In this document: positions 30,944-41,701 of the stretch, one piece after another
Layout of the letters: each line of letters begins with the position of its first letter
Position numbering within the stretch: position 1 is the stretch's first letter
Source: Marsupella aquatica
Lineage: Eukaryota; Marchantiophyta
NCBI GenBank assembly: GCA_973895155.1
Contig: OZ316894.1
Span: forward strand, 21,762,001 to 21,826,000
Reading direction: 5' to 3'
DNA: 64,000 bases
The notes under the pieces: model-generated
What the model was told of the DNA's origin: nothing
Seen by the model: the letters and a program-made list of their open reading frames with translations, nothing else
The model's database searches: none
Program-made: the position numbers and the translations under genes

Positions 30944-32178
30944 CTGGGACCTGTGGGTTATGGGCCCACCACGCTTCCGCTGCGCACTTTGTGGACCAGC
31001 TTATCCTCATTGGTCTTTCAGTTTAGTCTAGGAAGTGTGGGGTTTGGTCTTTGTCTCCCCCTCCCAGACTCCTTCACTCCACCTATTGATATGTACCCAT
31101 TCGGCTCGAGGGCATTAGAGTCCTTGGGGTGCCATTTGGGGGAGTTGTCTCTGAGAAAAATTTTCTTTAGGCTGCCCTATCCTAGGACTTGTTGCATATT
31201 GACCAGTTGGCGGCCTTGAGGGATGCCTAGACCATATCTCCTTTTTGATCTTGGTCGGATTGTGTTTTATTTGGTGTCCTTCCTATCTTCTCCAGACAGT
31301 CCCTCCTACCGTGATGTTCCTGTCTTTGCTCTCTTCATTTGACACCACTGTGATGAGAGTCTTTGGGCACCTCATTGTTTTCGGGAGCCCTTGATGGAGA
31401 GGATGGTTCTTTTGTGGCTAGGTAGGCTGCGTTTGCCCCTGTTGAACTATGACGTCTTTCGCAACCACCATTCAACCATGACTCATTTCATGCACACGTA
31501 GTCGACACAATCTCTACGTGGTTCACCTCTTCTCTAAGGCTACGTCCACACGAACACTCAAGCTTTACTTCAAGAGTAGACGAACACACATGTTCCCCCT
31601 CTTCCTCAAGTTGCTCCGTTACAATGAGTAAGCACCACCACACCAGCGGCTTACACTAGCCTTGGTATATACAAGGTCACCTACGACTAACCTAACCTCA
31701 GCTAAGACCCTAACTGTGGTTAGCCTAAGTGCCGTAACCTTTGAGTCACAAGACTAAGAGCAATCCTTAACAGCCCCCATCGGGAGGTGGTATGGGGGTG
31801 GCCTCGGCAGTGGACACTGCCCCTTGCGCATTTCTTGGTAGTTGGATGCAGGTGGCTCCAGCCTTGGCCTCACATTTCATTGTGGACCTTTGGCCTATCT
31901 GCTCTGACTTGGTCATGGGACTCGTGGAGTACGGAGCTCTCCCGTTTCAGGTCCAACTTTGTCTTGCACGCTCATTATTGTTGGAGTACGTGCAAAGCGT
32001 GGTCCCTGCATTTGAGGGAGTTGTTTTGGACAGCCCGGATCGAGTCCAACAGGTGATTATTGATGGCATACACCAACGTACCCTTTCCCGCATGCTTTTT
32101 GAGGCACCCTTAAATTGGGTACGGGCACGTCTCTTATCCGGTTTGGGCACGTACTGGTTCAACTCTAAACGATATTGA
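30944..32178 (+). pseudogene. Non-LTR retrotransposon reverse transcriptase, right half
   Basis: Continues the element cut at 13938. In one frame with stops: AAHFVDQLILIGLSV, KCGVWSLS, EGIRVLGVPFGG, DQLAALRDA; after the solo LTR: GMGVASAVDTAPCAFLGSW, LPFQVQLCLARSLL and RMLFEAPLNWVRARLLSGLG, ending TGA at 32176-32178. KC.VWS and LGVPFG are thumb-region motifs of this reverse transcriptase group. The last segment (31787-32178) is uninterrupted. Confidence 0.75.
31440..31772 (-). mobile_element. Solo LTR of a related copia family, with 5-bp target duplication
   Basis: Minus strand begins TGTTAAGGATTGCTCTTAG and ends TAGTTCAACA. It is flanked by GCCCC on both sides (31435-31439 and 31773-31777), a perfect target site duplication. 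Inside, ACGTAGCC, GTGAACCACGTAG and TGTGTCGACTA match the LTRs of the main array, so the families are related. It lies in the reverse transcriptase pseudogene. Confidence 0.92.
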
Positions 32179-32184
32179 CCAAGT

Positions 32185-32990
32185 AATGTGTCATTGTTTG
32201 TTACATGCTGACATGTCATTGTTGAATTTACAATGATTATTTATTGATTCATTGCTTTGTATTTTTTTCAGATTGATTCATCAATTATCCATTGTATGAT
32301 CAAGACTGATTCAGTTTCAAAATAATAAACAATGAATTTGCATTGATTCATCCTTGGTCTAGCGTTGAATTATCAATATATCAATGCCACATTAGTGTGT
32401 AATCATTGTGTTTTCATTGTGTAAAAACCATATTTCATGGAACAATCAATCATTCATGTTTCATTGCTTATTCATTATCACTTCATTGACAAATCATTGT
32501 CATTTCATCATGAACCTATATCATTGGTCCATTGTCATTCAGTCAATATTGATTCAATCTCATTTCATTGATCCATCGTCATGATTTTCATGACATTGTA
32601 TCATGAGTTAATCATTATTTCATCATCTGTTAAATTGTCATTTTGGGTGTCATTTCAGTGTCATTTCATTGTGACATTGGTCCTCATTAAACAACTGTGT
32701 TTTTGTAGTTGGTTTGTTGTTAGTTCCACATAGTTTTTAGATTATCAACAGTGTGATTTATTTGTCATTTATTCATTACAGATTTCTTGCTAGTTCCTTG
32801 TTGTATCTATGTCAATTTAATGTCATTTCATTAGCATTTCAATATGATTTTCTCATTATCATTTCCCTATATTTGCATTGTCATTTTATTGGTGAGAAGT
32901 TGTCATTCCATTGTTATTTCATCAATCTCTCTTAAGCTCATCAATGTCGTTGACTCAAACAATGATTTGTTGTTGATGTGTCACAAGTAT
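32185..32990. repeat. Degenerate TCATTG-rich simple-sequence tract
   Basis: For about 800 bp the plus strand repeats TCATTG, CATTTCATTG and TTGTCATT words at short irregular spacing. It starts right after the end of the reverse transcriptase ORF, so it could be the 3' tail of the non-LTR element or an independent tract. It is not coding. Confidence 0.65.
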
Positions 32991-34032
32991 CAATGAATAG
33001 ATAATTTTTGCGGGGTATCCCAATTTATCCAATTTGAATACACTTTCGCAACCTATTTTAAAAGCTTTCACTTTAAATGTTTCCAATGAACTTTTGATCA
33101 AGATGCAAAAGAAATTTGAGCTCTGTAGTCAAATATTTGTCTCCATATTAAAGGTCGACTAGAGCTAGAGTTATCAAAGTTTTAACAAATACATTCACGC
33201 TGGATGCATTCCAATCATAATGACAATTTGTACTAGAGAATCATAAGAGAACATTCCTAATTTAAGATTAACTTGGGCTAGTCCAGAGCTCTAAATCTTG
33301 AGAGACTACTTGTTTTTCTAGTGCTTGCCGACCAAGTGTTACTTCAGTCATCCTACACAAGTAGATGTCACGCATCCACTTGTCATCCACATTGATCTGA
33401 GATTCCTACCTCCAGCTCAAGGTCCAATGTTCCAAAGCTTGCAGAACTAACTTAAAATCAGTATGAGCTTTGAAATGTCCAGATTTTGAGTTCCGCCTGC
33501 TACAAAAGAACTCACCCTTCCTCCTGCAACATATATTCACATATCTGCCCTAATCTTGGCAATTGTGTTCCAATGAGCTCTGCCTCCAAGTTAGATGCAT
33601 CTTCCTGTGATTAGACATGCTTGTAAACTCCAGTGAGATAAGACACACAGCTGCCCTAAACTTCCATTGGATCGAGTCAATTCACAACAATGCACAATGG
33701 CGATAGGGACACAACCTACAAGAGAGACCTACAGCCTTGAAGACTGGGCCCCAAAGTCATTGTGCAACACCACTCTGGAAAAGTTTTTTACGTCGATGTT
33801 TGCCAGCAAGGTGAAGCTTCTATAGGAAGCTACATATACTGCGATTTCAAGTTCATCAATTTTTTGGTATTGTAGCACGTAGTGGTACATCACTAGGTAT
33901 TATGATATATCTTTTTATTAAGATTATCTAGAAAAGACGTGCTAACAGTAAAATGCCACAGTACGTTAACAAGTGACCTTATCGTGGCTTTGCATAAAAT
34001 ATACTAACCGAGTTTCAAACCTTACCTACATA
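32991..34032. other. Spacer; one short plus-strand ORF
   Basis: Nothing firm. A 42-residue frame at 33697-33825 starts MAIGTQPTRETYSLEDWAPK and contains AGCAAG/GTGAAG, a donor-like site; it might be a first exon but has no recognised product. Confidence 0.3.
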
Positions 34033-34241
34033 TTTCTCTTGATTATTCTATTCATGAAACTGTTATGTGTTCCGTCCACATCGAGATCCAGGTAGTAGCA
34101 CAAAAAGTGGTCATGAATTACGCCAATTGTGTTCTCAGATATAAGTATTCCATGCAAGTTGTCATCAGGGGCATCCTCATTGTCATCTTCTACTTGCTCG
34201 GAGGTGCTGCCTTTGACCATTACAATCCCAGAGATTGCAAC
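34033..34241 (-). pseudogene. Orphan exon of a copper amine oxidase
   Basis: The minus strand after an acceptor TTGACAG reads VAISGIVMVKGSTSEQ, HGILISENTIG, then VIHDHFLCYYLDLDVDGTHN and SFM. The HDHF...LDLDVDG block is a hallmark of the C-terminal catalytic domain of copper amine oxidases, near one of the copper-ligand histidines. The usual NSF-KRNM sequence is interrupted by about four extra codons (NRII), and a TAG follows. No neighbouring exon (for example NYDY) was found on either side, so it is a gene fragment or relic. Confidence 0.65.
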
Positions 34242-34248
34242 CTGTCAA

Positions 34249-34975
34249 TTAGTTATTGTACTCCTCCGCTTCTTCATCTATAAGTATCCGGTCCATTGAG
34301 TAAAGATTGACCAGATAGCAAGAAAGGGATGTAGGGGTCTTCAAATGAAGATTCCGGACCTGCTTAGCTATAACTTCCTCCAAAACTTTGGCCCAGGAAA
34401 TCTTCTTCTCTCCTATGTAAGAAGCAACAATCGTGTTCCTCATCCGGATTGTAAGTTGTCAAGGCTTGGCAAGGAGAGAATTGGTAGCAAAAAGGACGTA
34501 CAGAACATCAAAAAACTCCTCATTACAACACCGAGATACCTTCCAACCATCTTTCGGATCGACCTCTCCATCAAAGTAATTTTCAGCAAAGTCATTCTTC
34601 GAGGTCAGAAAGCCCTCTCCCTTCAAAGGCACATCCAATAGGGACAAGATAATTATTGCGGCCCACTTTTCCGGTTTGGCTCTAATCAAATCCGGAAATT
34701 CTAGAATGAGGGTTGAATGGTTCCGGACCTCCTTGATGAATACAACACTCTGGTAACCCCAGGGAAACTCCATCAACTTTGCACAGCCAATGTCTCTAGA
34801 TTCTTTTGTAATCGATCCCTCCTCTCCTGATCTGAAGGTATCTCCAGTTGCAACGGCTTCTCGTTAACAATGATGGCTCTTTCCTTCGTAGACCTCTTTG
34901 GTAATGTCCGGAGTCTGGATTTTCATGGGGAAAAATCCGGATCCTTTCTCTTCACCATGATGAGTGATGGAGAGA
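34249..34975 (-). pseudogene. Unrecognised ORF with two in-frame stops
   Basis: One minus-strand frame runs about 240 codons from around 34975 to the TAA near 34249, broken only by TAA after GKSHHC and TGA after NSLLAKP. Segments include FFPMKIQTPDITKEVYEG, CAKLMEFPWGYQSVVFIKEV, EFPDLIRAKPEKWAAIIILS, LLDVPLKGEGFLTSKNDF, DGEVDPKDGW, EEFFDVLYVLFATNS, YIGEKKISWAKVLEEVIAKQ and SCYLVNLYSMDRILIDEEAE. The long conservation of frame suggests a real protein that decayed recently. I do not recognise it. It may be a repeat-borne ORF, since it ends beside the amine oxidase fragment. Confidence 0.5.
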
Positions 34976-35160
34976 AAGAAAACAAATTCCAAACCCTAGT
35001 AGAATTCCGGAATTCCTATCACAAGTCTCAAATCCAGAAATCAAAAGTTGCGTCTTCTATTCCCCACTCAAGCGAACGATCACCACTTCCCCCGTCACCA
35101 ACTTTCCTCATGACTAATGCCTCAAATTGCAGCCTCGTCCAGCTCTATTCTCTCCAATAG

Positions 35161-37449
35161 TTCAGACTAAAGATTTCCACAGCGGTTTGGTGTGTAGACT
35201 GCAGCCCCAACAATGGCCTTAAGAACTTAGAGGCCAACTTCGTGAATCCGGACGGATGCTGAACTTATGGTTTTATTTTTATTCTTGTACGCCTCTTGTG
35301 TTGCAGCTGTAACGACGTTTTGAGTTCCGAAAGAGTGCTATCCGGCTATTTCCAGATCAGACTCTTCAAACTAGTTAAAATAGCCATTTCCGGTCTCAAT
35401 ATGCTCCGTAAACCATCAAAAAGAGAGAATTTAAAAACCACTGTTTAATTCCTTTGGTTATAACCATGGTATCACAATTTTTTTGAAATAACCATGGGTA
35501 GAAGGAAACTCTTCAGCTATTTTAACACTTACCAAGGTAAAACATAAGAAACCCTTCAACTAATGGACAAAGGAATACCATTGATAGAACATAAGAAACC
35601 AAGGGAACTTTGTGCATGGACTACTACCATGAATAATTTCCTCTTTTTTTCCTCTCATCTCCATATTCAAACCTATTCCAATATGCAACTTTTCATATTA
35701 CTTTCCAACACGTGCTCTAACTTGTTGAATAACATCTAACTTACATAACCAAGGGGTACTCAAACTAATTCCCTTGTTTGAGGAGGTGGAGAAGCAACTT
35801 TCTAGGGGCTTGCTGTTATATTAGTTGTGTGGTTGGTTGTTGTGTGATGTGGCTTCTTTTGCCTTTGGGGGTAGAGAGGAGCAACTTATATTAAAGTTTC
35901 AGTATAATAAAATCTAGATTTCATTAGAAAACTAGGCAAAAAAGGAAATAAAAACACAATGAAGTTTTGATAAGGACTCTTGCACATAGATGGGACAGGG
36001 AAGACATATTTTCCACAATGTCATTTTTTGCGCAAACATCTTCTACACAAAGTGGTCATTTATGCAACAAAATCTTCTCTACGAATGACATACTATACAC
36101 AATGATCGTTTTTGCAGTGTGTCATGACCATATGTATTGTGTGGTGGGATATAGTGTGCTAGCAGAGGCCATGGGTAGATCTAGTAGAGCCTAGGTAGGG
36201 ATGTAGTTTCATGCATAGGGTTGGATGAGTGCTCTGTTGAGGGTGACTCTTCCAGTAGGGCCCACCCTCGGGTTTGAGGGTATAGTGTGGAGTGAGCTTA
36301 AAGAACAGTAGTTCTTTGAGTTGAGCCTATTGTGTTGGGAGTTAGTTTTGGTAGTGAGTAGTGCTCCTTGGCTATCGCAGTTCCCGTTAGCTTTGACCTA
36401 AATCCTCCCATTGTGGATTGGGTTTGGCTCGAGCCAATTTTATTACAGTGGCTCTTCTGGCTCCCATGGCTTGATTAGGGTTTGCTTTGGTTTTGTTTCT
36501 CATGTGGTGTGGGTTACGGCCCCTCTCTGGCATTGGTGCGCCATGTTTCCGTTTGGCTTGAGAGGTTTTTGCCCCATTGTGTTCCATTCTACAGGTCTCA
36601 ACCCTCCCCTTTTATTTTCAAAAGTTAAAGAGTTAAAAAATCTATGGGTTTCAATGTCAAAGCTTCAAAGTTGTCCATGATGACTTTTGGCCATAGCTTT
36701 TTCACAAGGTTGTGTAAAAGTTTTGTTAATTTGCAATAGCCTCTAGAGTGACTTATGCATGACATATGACCAATCTTTGTGGAGAAAAGTGATGGATTAT
36801 GAGTTTGGTAGTCCATGACTTTTTCTGTCCCTAACCTTAACTGCTTTTTGTTTCTCAAAAAAGGGGGATGCTAGGCCCGTAAATACCAGACAAAGGAACA
36901 AAGCCACCCAAGAAAAGGAACAAACGCGCATGCACCAAGGGAGCCAAACTAATTAGGCCATGAGATTCTATTGGCTTTCTCAACATCTCAAACATTAATC
37001 ATACTATACTGTCTATCTCTCCTCAAGATCTGATATTTCTAACTGTTTTGCTTTTGGGTGTGACTGACAAGGGTCACACAACCCTTCCTAGCAATCACCT
37101 TATTGGTCCTATACCTATGTCTACACTTGACCCACTTCTTGTACTTTAACAATTCAGTTGCCTTACGTTTACCCTCTTCCGAGTACATCATGCTAGTATG
37201 CTTAATAATTCTTCTCTAGTCCTTGCCCCAAGTGTGAATCCCCTTTCCCCCTACTTCGAGTACATCATGCTCCTATGCTCAATAATTTTTCTTTGGTCCT
37301 TGCCCTCAGTGTGAATTCCCTTCCCCCTTCTCCGAGTACATCATGCTGATATGCTCAATAATTCTTCTCAAGTTCATGTCAAGTGTGAATCCCCTTGCTC
37401 GGTTCCTGTATCTTCAACTATCCTGACCCTAACCTTAACTACTAGGTTT
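35161..37449. other. Intergenic, no gene seen
   Basis: No supported ORF. Around 37200-37380 the phrase GAGTACATCATGCT...CTCAATAATT is repeated three times at about 80-bp spacing, leading into the tandem array at 37450. Confidence 0.4.
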
Positions 37450-38405
37450 AGTTCCATTAAATCTTGAGGTTTGAGACCCCCTCTTGTCACCACACTCAGT
37501 AGAGGGACTACCATAGTAGAAGTTCACGGTCCATCAAATTTTGAGGTTTTAGACACCCTATTTTAACCAATAGAGGGATTACCATGGTAGAAGTTCACTG
37601 TCCATCAAATTTTGAGGTTTTAGATACCCTACTTTAGCCAGTAGAGGGATTACCATGATAGAAGTTCACTGTCCATGAAATTTTGAGGTTTAGACACCCT
37701 ACTTTAACCACAGTCAGTATAGGGACTACCATGGTAGAAACTCACGGTAGAGGCAAGGTGGCAGGTTTGAGACACCCTACTATAACCACAGTCAGTAGAG
37801 GGACTACCATGGTAGAAGCTCACGGTAGATCAAGGTGACGTGGCAGGTTTGAGACACCCTATTGTAACCGCAGTCACTAGAGGGACTACCATGGTAGAAG
37901 CTCACTGTAGAGACGAGTTGGCAGGTTTGAGACAGTTTACTGTAACCACAATCAATAGAGGGACTACCATCATGGTAGAAGTTCACTATCCATCACATTT
38001 TGAGGTTTTAGACAACCTACTTTAACCACAGTTAGTACAGGGACTACCATGGTAGAAGCTCACGGTAGAGGTGAGATGGCAGGTTTGAGACACCCTACTG
38101 TAACCCCAGTCACTAGAGGGATTACCATGGTAGAAGCTCACGGCAGATCGAGGCGAGGTGGCAGATTTGAGACACCCTACTGTAACTCCAGTCACTAGAG
38201 GGACGAGGTACTACCATGGTAGAAGCTCAAGGTAGAGGTGAGGTAGCAGGTTTGAGACACCCTACTCTAATCCCAGTCACTAGAGGGACTACCATGGTAG
38301 AAGCTCACAGTAAAGGCGAGGTGGCGGGTTTGAGACACCCTACTGTAACCCCAGTCACTAGAGGGACTACCATGGTTTAAGTTCACGGTAGAGGCGAGGT
38401 GGCAG
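37450..38405. repeat. Tandem array of about 12 units, 71-85 bp each, with a palindrome per unit
   Basis: Units start GAGGGACTACCATGGTAGAAG at about 37503, 37575, 37646, 37722, 37800, 37882, 37960, 38040, 38118, 38200, 38285 and 38363. Each carries the 12-bp palindrome CTACCATGGTAG or a one-base variant, and GTTTGAGACACCCTACT. Early units contain CCATCAAATTTTGAGG and later ones GGCGAGGTGGCAG, so there are two subtypes. It stops about 15 bp before the heat-shock element. Confidence 0.9.
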
Positions 38406-38418
38406 TGTAGTAAAGCTG

Positions 38419-38436
38419 TTCCCGAACCTTCACGAG
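38419..38436 (+). promoter_or_regulatory. Heat-shock element, four units
   Basis: TTCccGAAccTTCacGAG: three perfect nGAAn/nTTCn units with two-base gaps and a fourth with one mismatch. This is the binding site form of heat-shock transcription factors. It is 515 bp upstream of the p23 start codon. Confidence 0.65.
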
Positions 38437-38821
38437 AGAAAAAGGAGCGTTAACGAGCGTTTCTCATCATTCGCCGTTTTCCCTCTCTTTCCTCTGTTTC
38501 CTCTCTCGCCATCTCTCTCGTTCGTTGGACTCGAATCCAATCTCCCTCTCTGCCCTCTTCTTCGAGGCCTTGTTGGTGCTGCTGCGCTGCGCGTATTGCG
38601 GTGTCGTGCAAAACTACATACCTTGCTCTCGTCAGCATTGTTAACAGTGTGTGCCGCCTCCACTTCCTCGAGCAGGTGGAAGAGCAGCCGACGAAATTGT
38701 GGCGATTTTTTTAATCCCTATTTGGCTGTTCCGTTTGCGCTTCGGCTCGGACAAGTCATTTCCTTGATACCCACCGTCTTCTTCTTCGGTTCGCCGCTGT
38801 CGGTCGTCTATCTGCAGTGTC

Positions 38822-38824
<3 letters not shown>

Positions 38825-38854
<30 letters not shown>
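38825..38854 (+). repeat. (CT)15 microsatellite in the p23 5' region
   Basis: Fifteen perfect CT dinucleotides, about 100 bp before the p23 ATG, within a generally T/C-rich leader. Plant GAGA-binding (BPC) factors bind such tracts. The long minus-strand ORF here is its artefact. Confidence 0.9.
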
Positions 38855-38856
<2 letters not shown>

Positions 38857-38950
38857 GGTCTTGTGAATCGAGCAGGTGTTGTTCGGTGCAGTGCAGTTGC
38901 CATTTCGTCGATCTCGGAGGGTTTTGCGTTGTCGTTCTTTCGTCCTAGCA

Positions 38951-41701
38951 ATGACGAGGTATGTGCCATGTCCGCTGCCTCCCGAACTTACTTCCTGGGA
39001 GGTTTGTCTTCGGCGGTTCCTCTTCCCGCCTCTTTTTGGGGGTTTTGGATGCCTCCTTCGGCGTTTCTTGTGAACGCGAGGTGTTCTGTATCCGTTACTT
39101 GCTCCTTTGTCTGGCTGTGTTCCCGATCTTGTTTTGTCTTGGGGTTTTTTCGTCGTTAGCAAAATTCGGAACTCGGTCGTGGGTCGATTCTGGTCATTTG
39201 AAAAGAGGAATTTGGTTGTGGTGGATCTAAGTGTCTCACATTCCATTGAGAGGGTGTGTCTGCCCCGTTCGTCCTCTCGTTGCCGGCGGTTGAATTAAAA
39301 AAAAAACTCCTGGTGTCAGGAGACTATAATGGAGCGAAGTGGGGAGGAATGAACCATTGATTGACGGATTATACATATTGTCCGGAGGCTTAAATAGGCA
39401 GGACAATATCCCCTCGAGTCACGTGTTAGGGTTCCCATTTATGGCTACGTGAGTGCTTGGGCTTCCTGTGGCATTTATTCTGTTGTATGTTTGCACCTTT
39501 TGCCGGTAATCATGACCGTTAATTTCTCCGCTATGGTACCAGATTTGTTTATAGCAGATTGAGAGGGTGCGTGCTTGTAATCTGAAATGATCATGTCCTG
39601 GTGAAGATTAGTGTTTCGTTTTCGGATTTCTTGAATTAGTAAACACCGGTAGGCCGGGTGCCGAATGAGAGATCTCCCACCATGTAATTGTTGACCTGTT
39701 TGCACCCCACGTAAGGACTTGTGGGGCTCGGAGGCATGGAGGATTGTGATTTCGAACTGATTTGACGGTTGTGAATCCGATGAGGAGCCTTGGACCTGAT
39801 AACGGATTACGGTTCTGCTAAGTCTAGGTTTAGGCTTGTGTAGAATTTGGGTATCCCTTTGTGTTCAAGGTTGGAAACTTTGAGTTAGATCAGCAATTTG
39901 TAGCTGATTATGTTCTCTTTTGGTTGTAACTCCTTACTTTCAGGCATCCCGAGGTTGTTTGGGCCCAACGCACGGATAAGCTGTTTCTAACAGTTGAGTT
40001 GCCGGACGCAAAGGATCCCAAAGTGAAACTTGAGCCCGATGGGAAATTTTCATTCGCTGCAACTGCTGGGCTTGATAACCAAGCGTACGAGCTTGAGCTC
40101 GAACTTTTTGGGGGAGTAAATGTAGAGGTAAGCGTTTGGGTATCTAATTTCATCGCGAGCATGCCCATCTCGACGGTCTTGGCTTGAGGAGCAAAATGCT
40201 ATTTGACGGATTTTCTGCTTGTCATTTTGCGAGACAGAAGCGCCATCTTCGGTCGCGGTCTCAATTGGGTTTTACGTGAAGGTCTTGTTCACTGTTCGAC
40301 CATTCATGGCTCTGCTCGTGTCATTTGCAGGCAAGTAAGATCAATATTGGGCCTCGTCACACTTTTATCGTAGTTGAAAAGGCTGAAGTTGGTTGGTGGA
40401 AGAGGTTCCTGAAGGCAGAGGGCAAGACCCCTCCTTACATCAAAGTGGACTGGAACAAGTGGGTTGATGAAGACGAAGAGAAGGACGCCCCCAGCTGTAA
40501 GTCTCGTTTTCAGGTTTCCTATGAATTTGTACAAGTTTCTGAAGATGTGGGGTTCTCTTCTGTACCTGACGTTCTCTTCTGTACTGACGTTGTACCATGC
40601 GTGTTTATAGTTCTATCAGGATATCCATTTCTGCTTGCTTGTATGATGCACTTGTTATACGTAATAGTTCATAACGCGCCTGTTCTTGTTGATGTGGAAG
40701 CGATCGCATTTTCCTTTCTGAGCATTCAAGGATATTTTGTGTCATGAGGAAGTTAGTCTTTTGCCTCATTGTCAACTGATCAATGTATACGATTTCATTG
40801 CAGTGGACAACTTCGACCTAGGGGGTATGGATGATCTCTCGGTATGCAACCCTCTGACCTAATCGGTTCCTCTGGCGCATAACTCTCTTTATGTCTCCGA
40901 TGTTTTGTTTCATGAGCATTCGAGGATGTTTCGTGCCGCCGAAGTTGACGTTTAGAATGGGATCTTATAAACTCGTTGTTTGTTACAGAAGTTTGATATG
41001 GGTGGTGATATGGGTGGTGAGGGAGACAGCGATGATGAAGGTAAAATGCTCTGTAAGTGAATGATATCAAGTCTTATGCTAACGTCAGAATAATATGCCT
41101 ACCAAAGCACTTTGTACAAGTAAGGAAGTAACATACGTCTTCCCTGCCAACGGGTAACCTATATCTGGTGATGTTGCAACTTTATAATCCTTTCAGTTTA
41201 CACATGTGCAGTGATTATTTCGCTTGTGTTTGTATTGTTCCCTTAGTCGAAACTAGCTATTGGGATTTTGAAAGAGAGCTCTGGTTCGGAAGTTGTCAAA
41301 TTGTTCTGTTAGGGATGATTTAAAGTCGGCGCCAACTGGGCTGGAAATAGATAATGAACTTAATGTTGCACGGATAATGAATTTGTTCGTTTGCTGGATG
41401 TGTTTTGGTGGGAAATCTGGTATTAGATCTATAACTGATGCAAGAAAGCATTTAGGTTCCAATTCTTCCTAAAGAAGAGAAATCTGAACCCATGGACTTT
41501 TCGAGAAGCTTTCAGATATGTGTCGAGCTGCAGCAGAATACTAACTCCTTGAGCTTCTGGTTGGTAGTTGATGTACCTGCTCGTCCAAAGAAATCTCAGC
41601 ACCAATGTGTTGGGCGCGATGTGCCTCTCAGATTTGCCTAACTACATTGTGTTCCTGTTTTACTTCTTTCAGACCTACCAGAGCTAGAGAGCAAGCCCTG
41701 A
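38951..41701 (+). CDS. p23: p23/Sba1-like HSP90 co-chaperone
   Basis: Binds the ATP-bound, closed HSP90 dimer in the cytosol and nucleus and slows ATP hydrolysis. Six exons join in frame: 38951-38958, 39944-40127, 40331-40496, 40804-40841, 40989-41040 and 41673-41701, total 477 nt or 158 residues, all GT-AG. The first exon has only eight coding bases (MTR split). Residues 3-80 form the CS beta-sandwich (HPEVVWAQRTDKLFLTVEL, SKINIG, VVEKAE); residues 86-112 carry the p23 signature WWKRFL...PPYIKVDWNKWVDEDE. The tail is short and acidic (GGMDDLS, MGGDMGGEGDSDDEDLPE) and lacks the long GGM repeats of Arabidopsis p23-1; the length is closer to p23-2. Upstream are a heat-shock element and a CT tract, fitting stress control. 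It looks functional. Confidence 0.95.

Noticed and set aside
38641-39246. Minus-strand ORF of 201 codons over the p23 5' region
   Set aside because: Basic RERERE sequence comes from the CT microsatellite; it overlaps p23 exon 1 and intron 1 in antisense.
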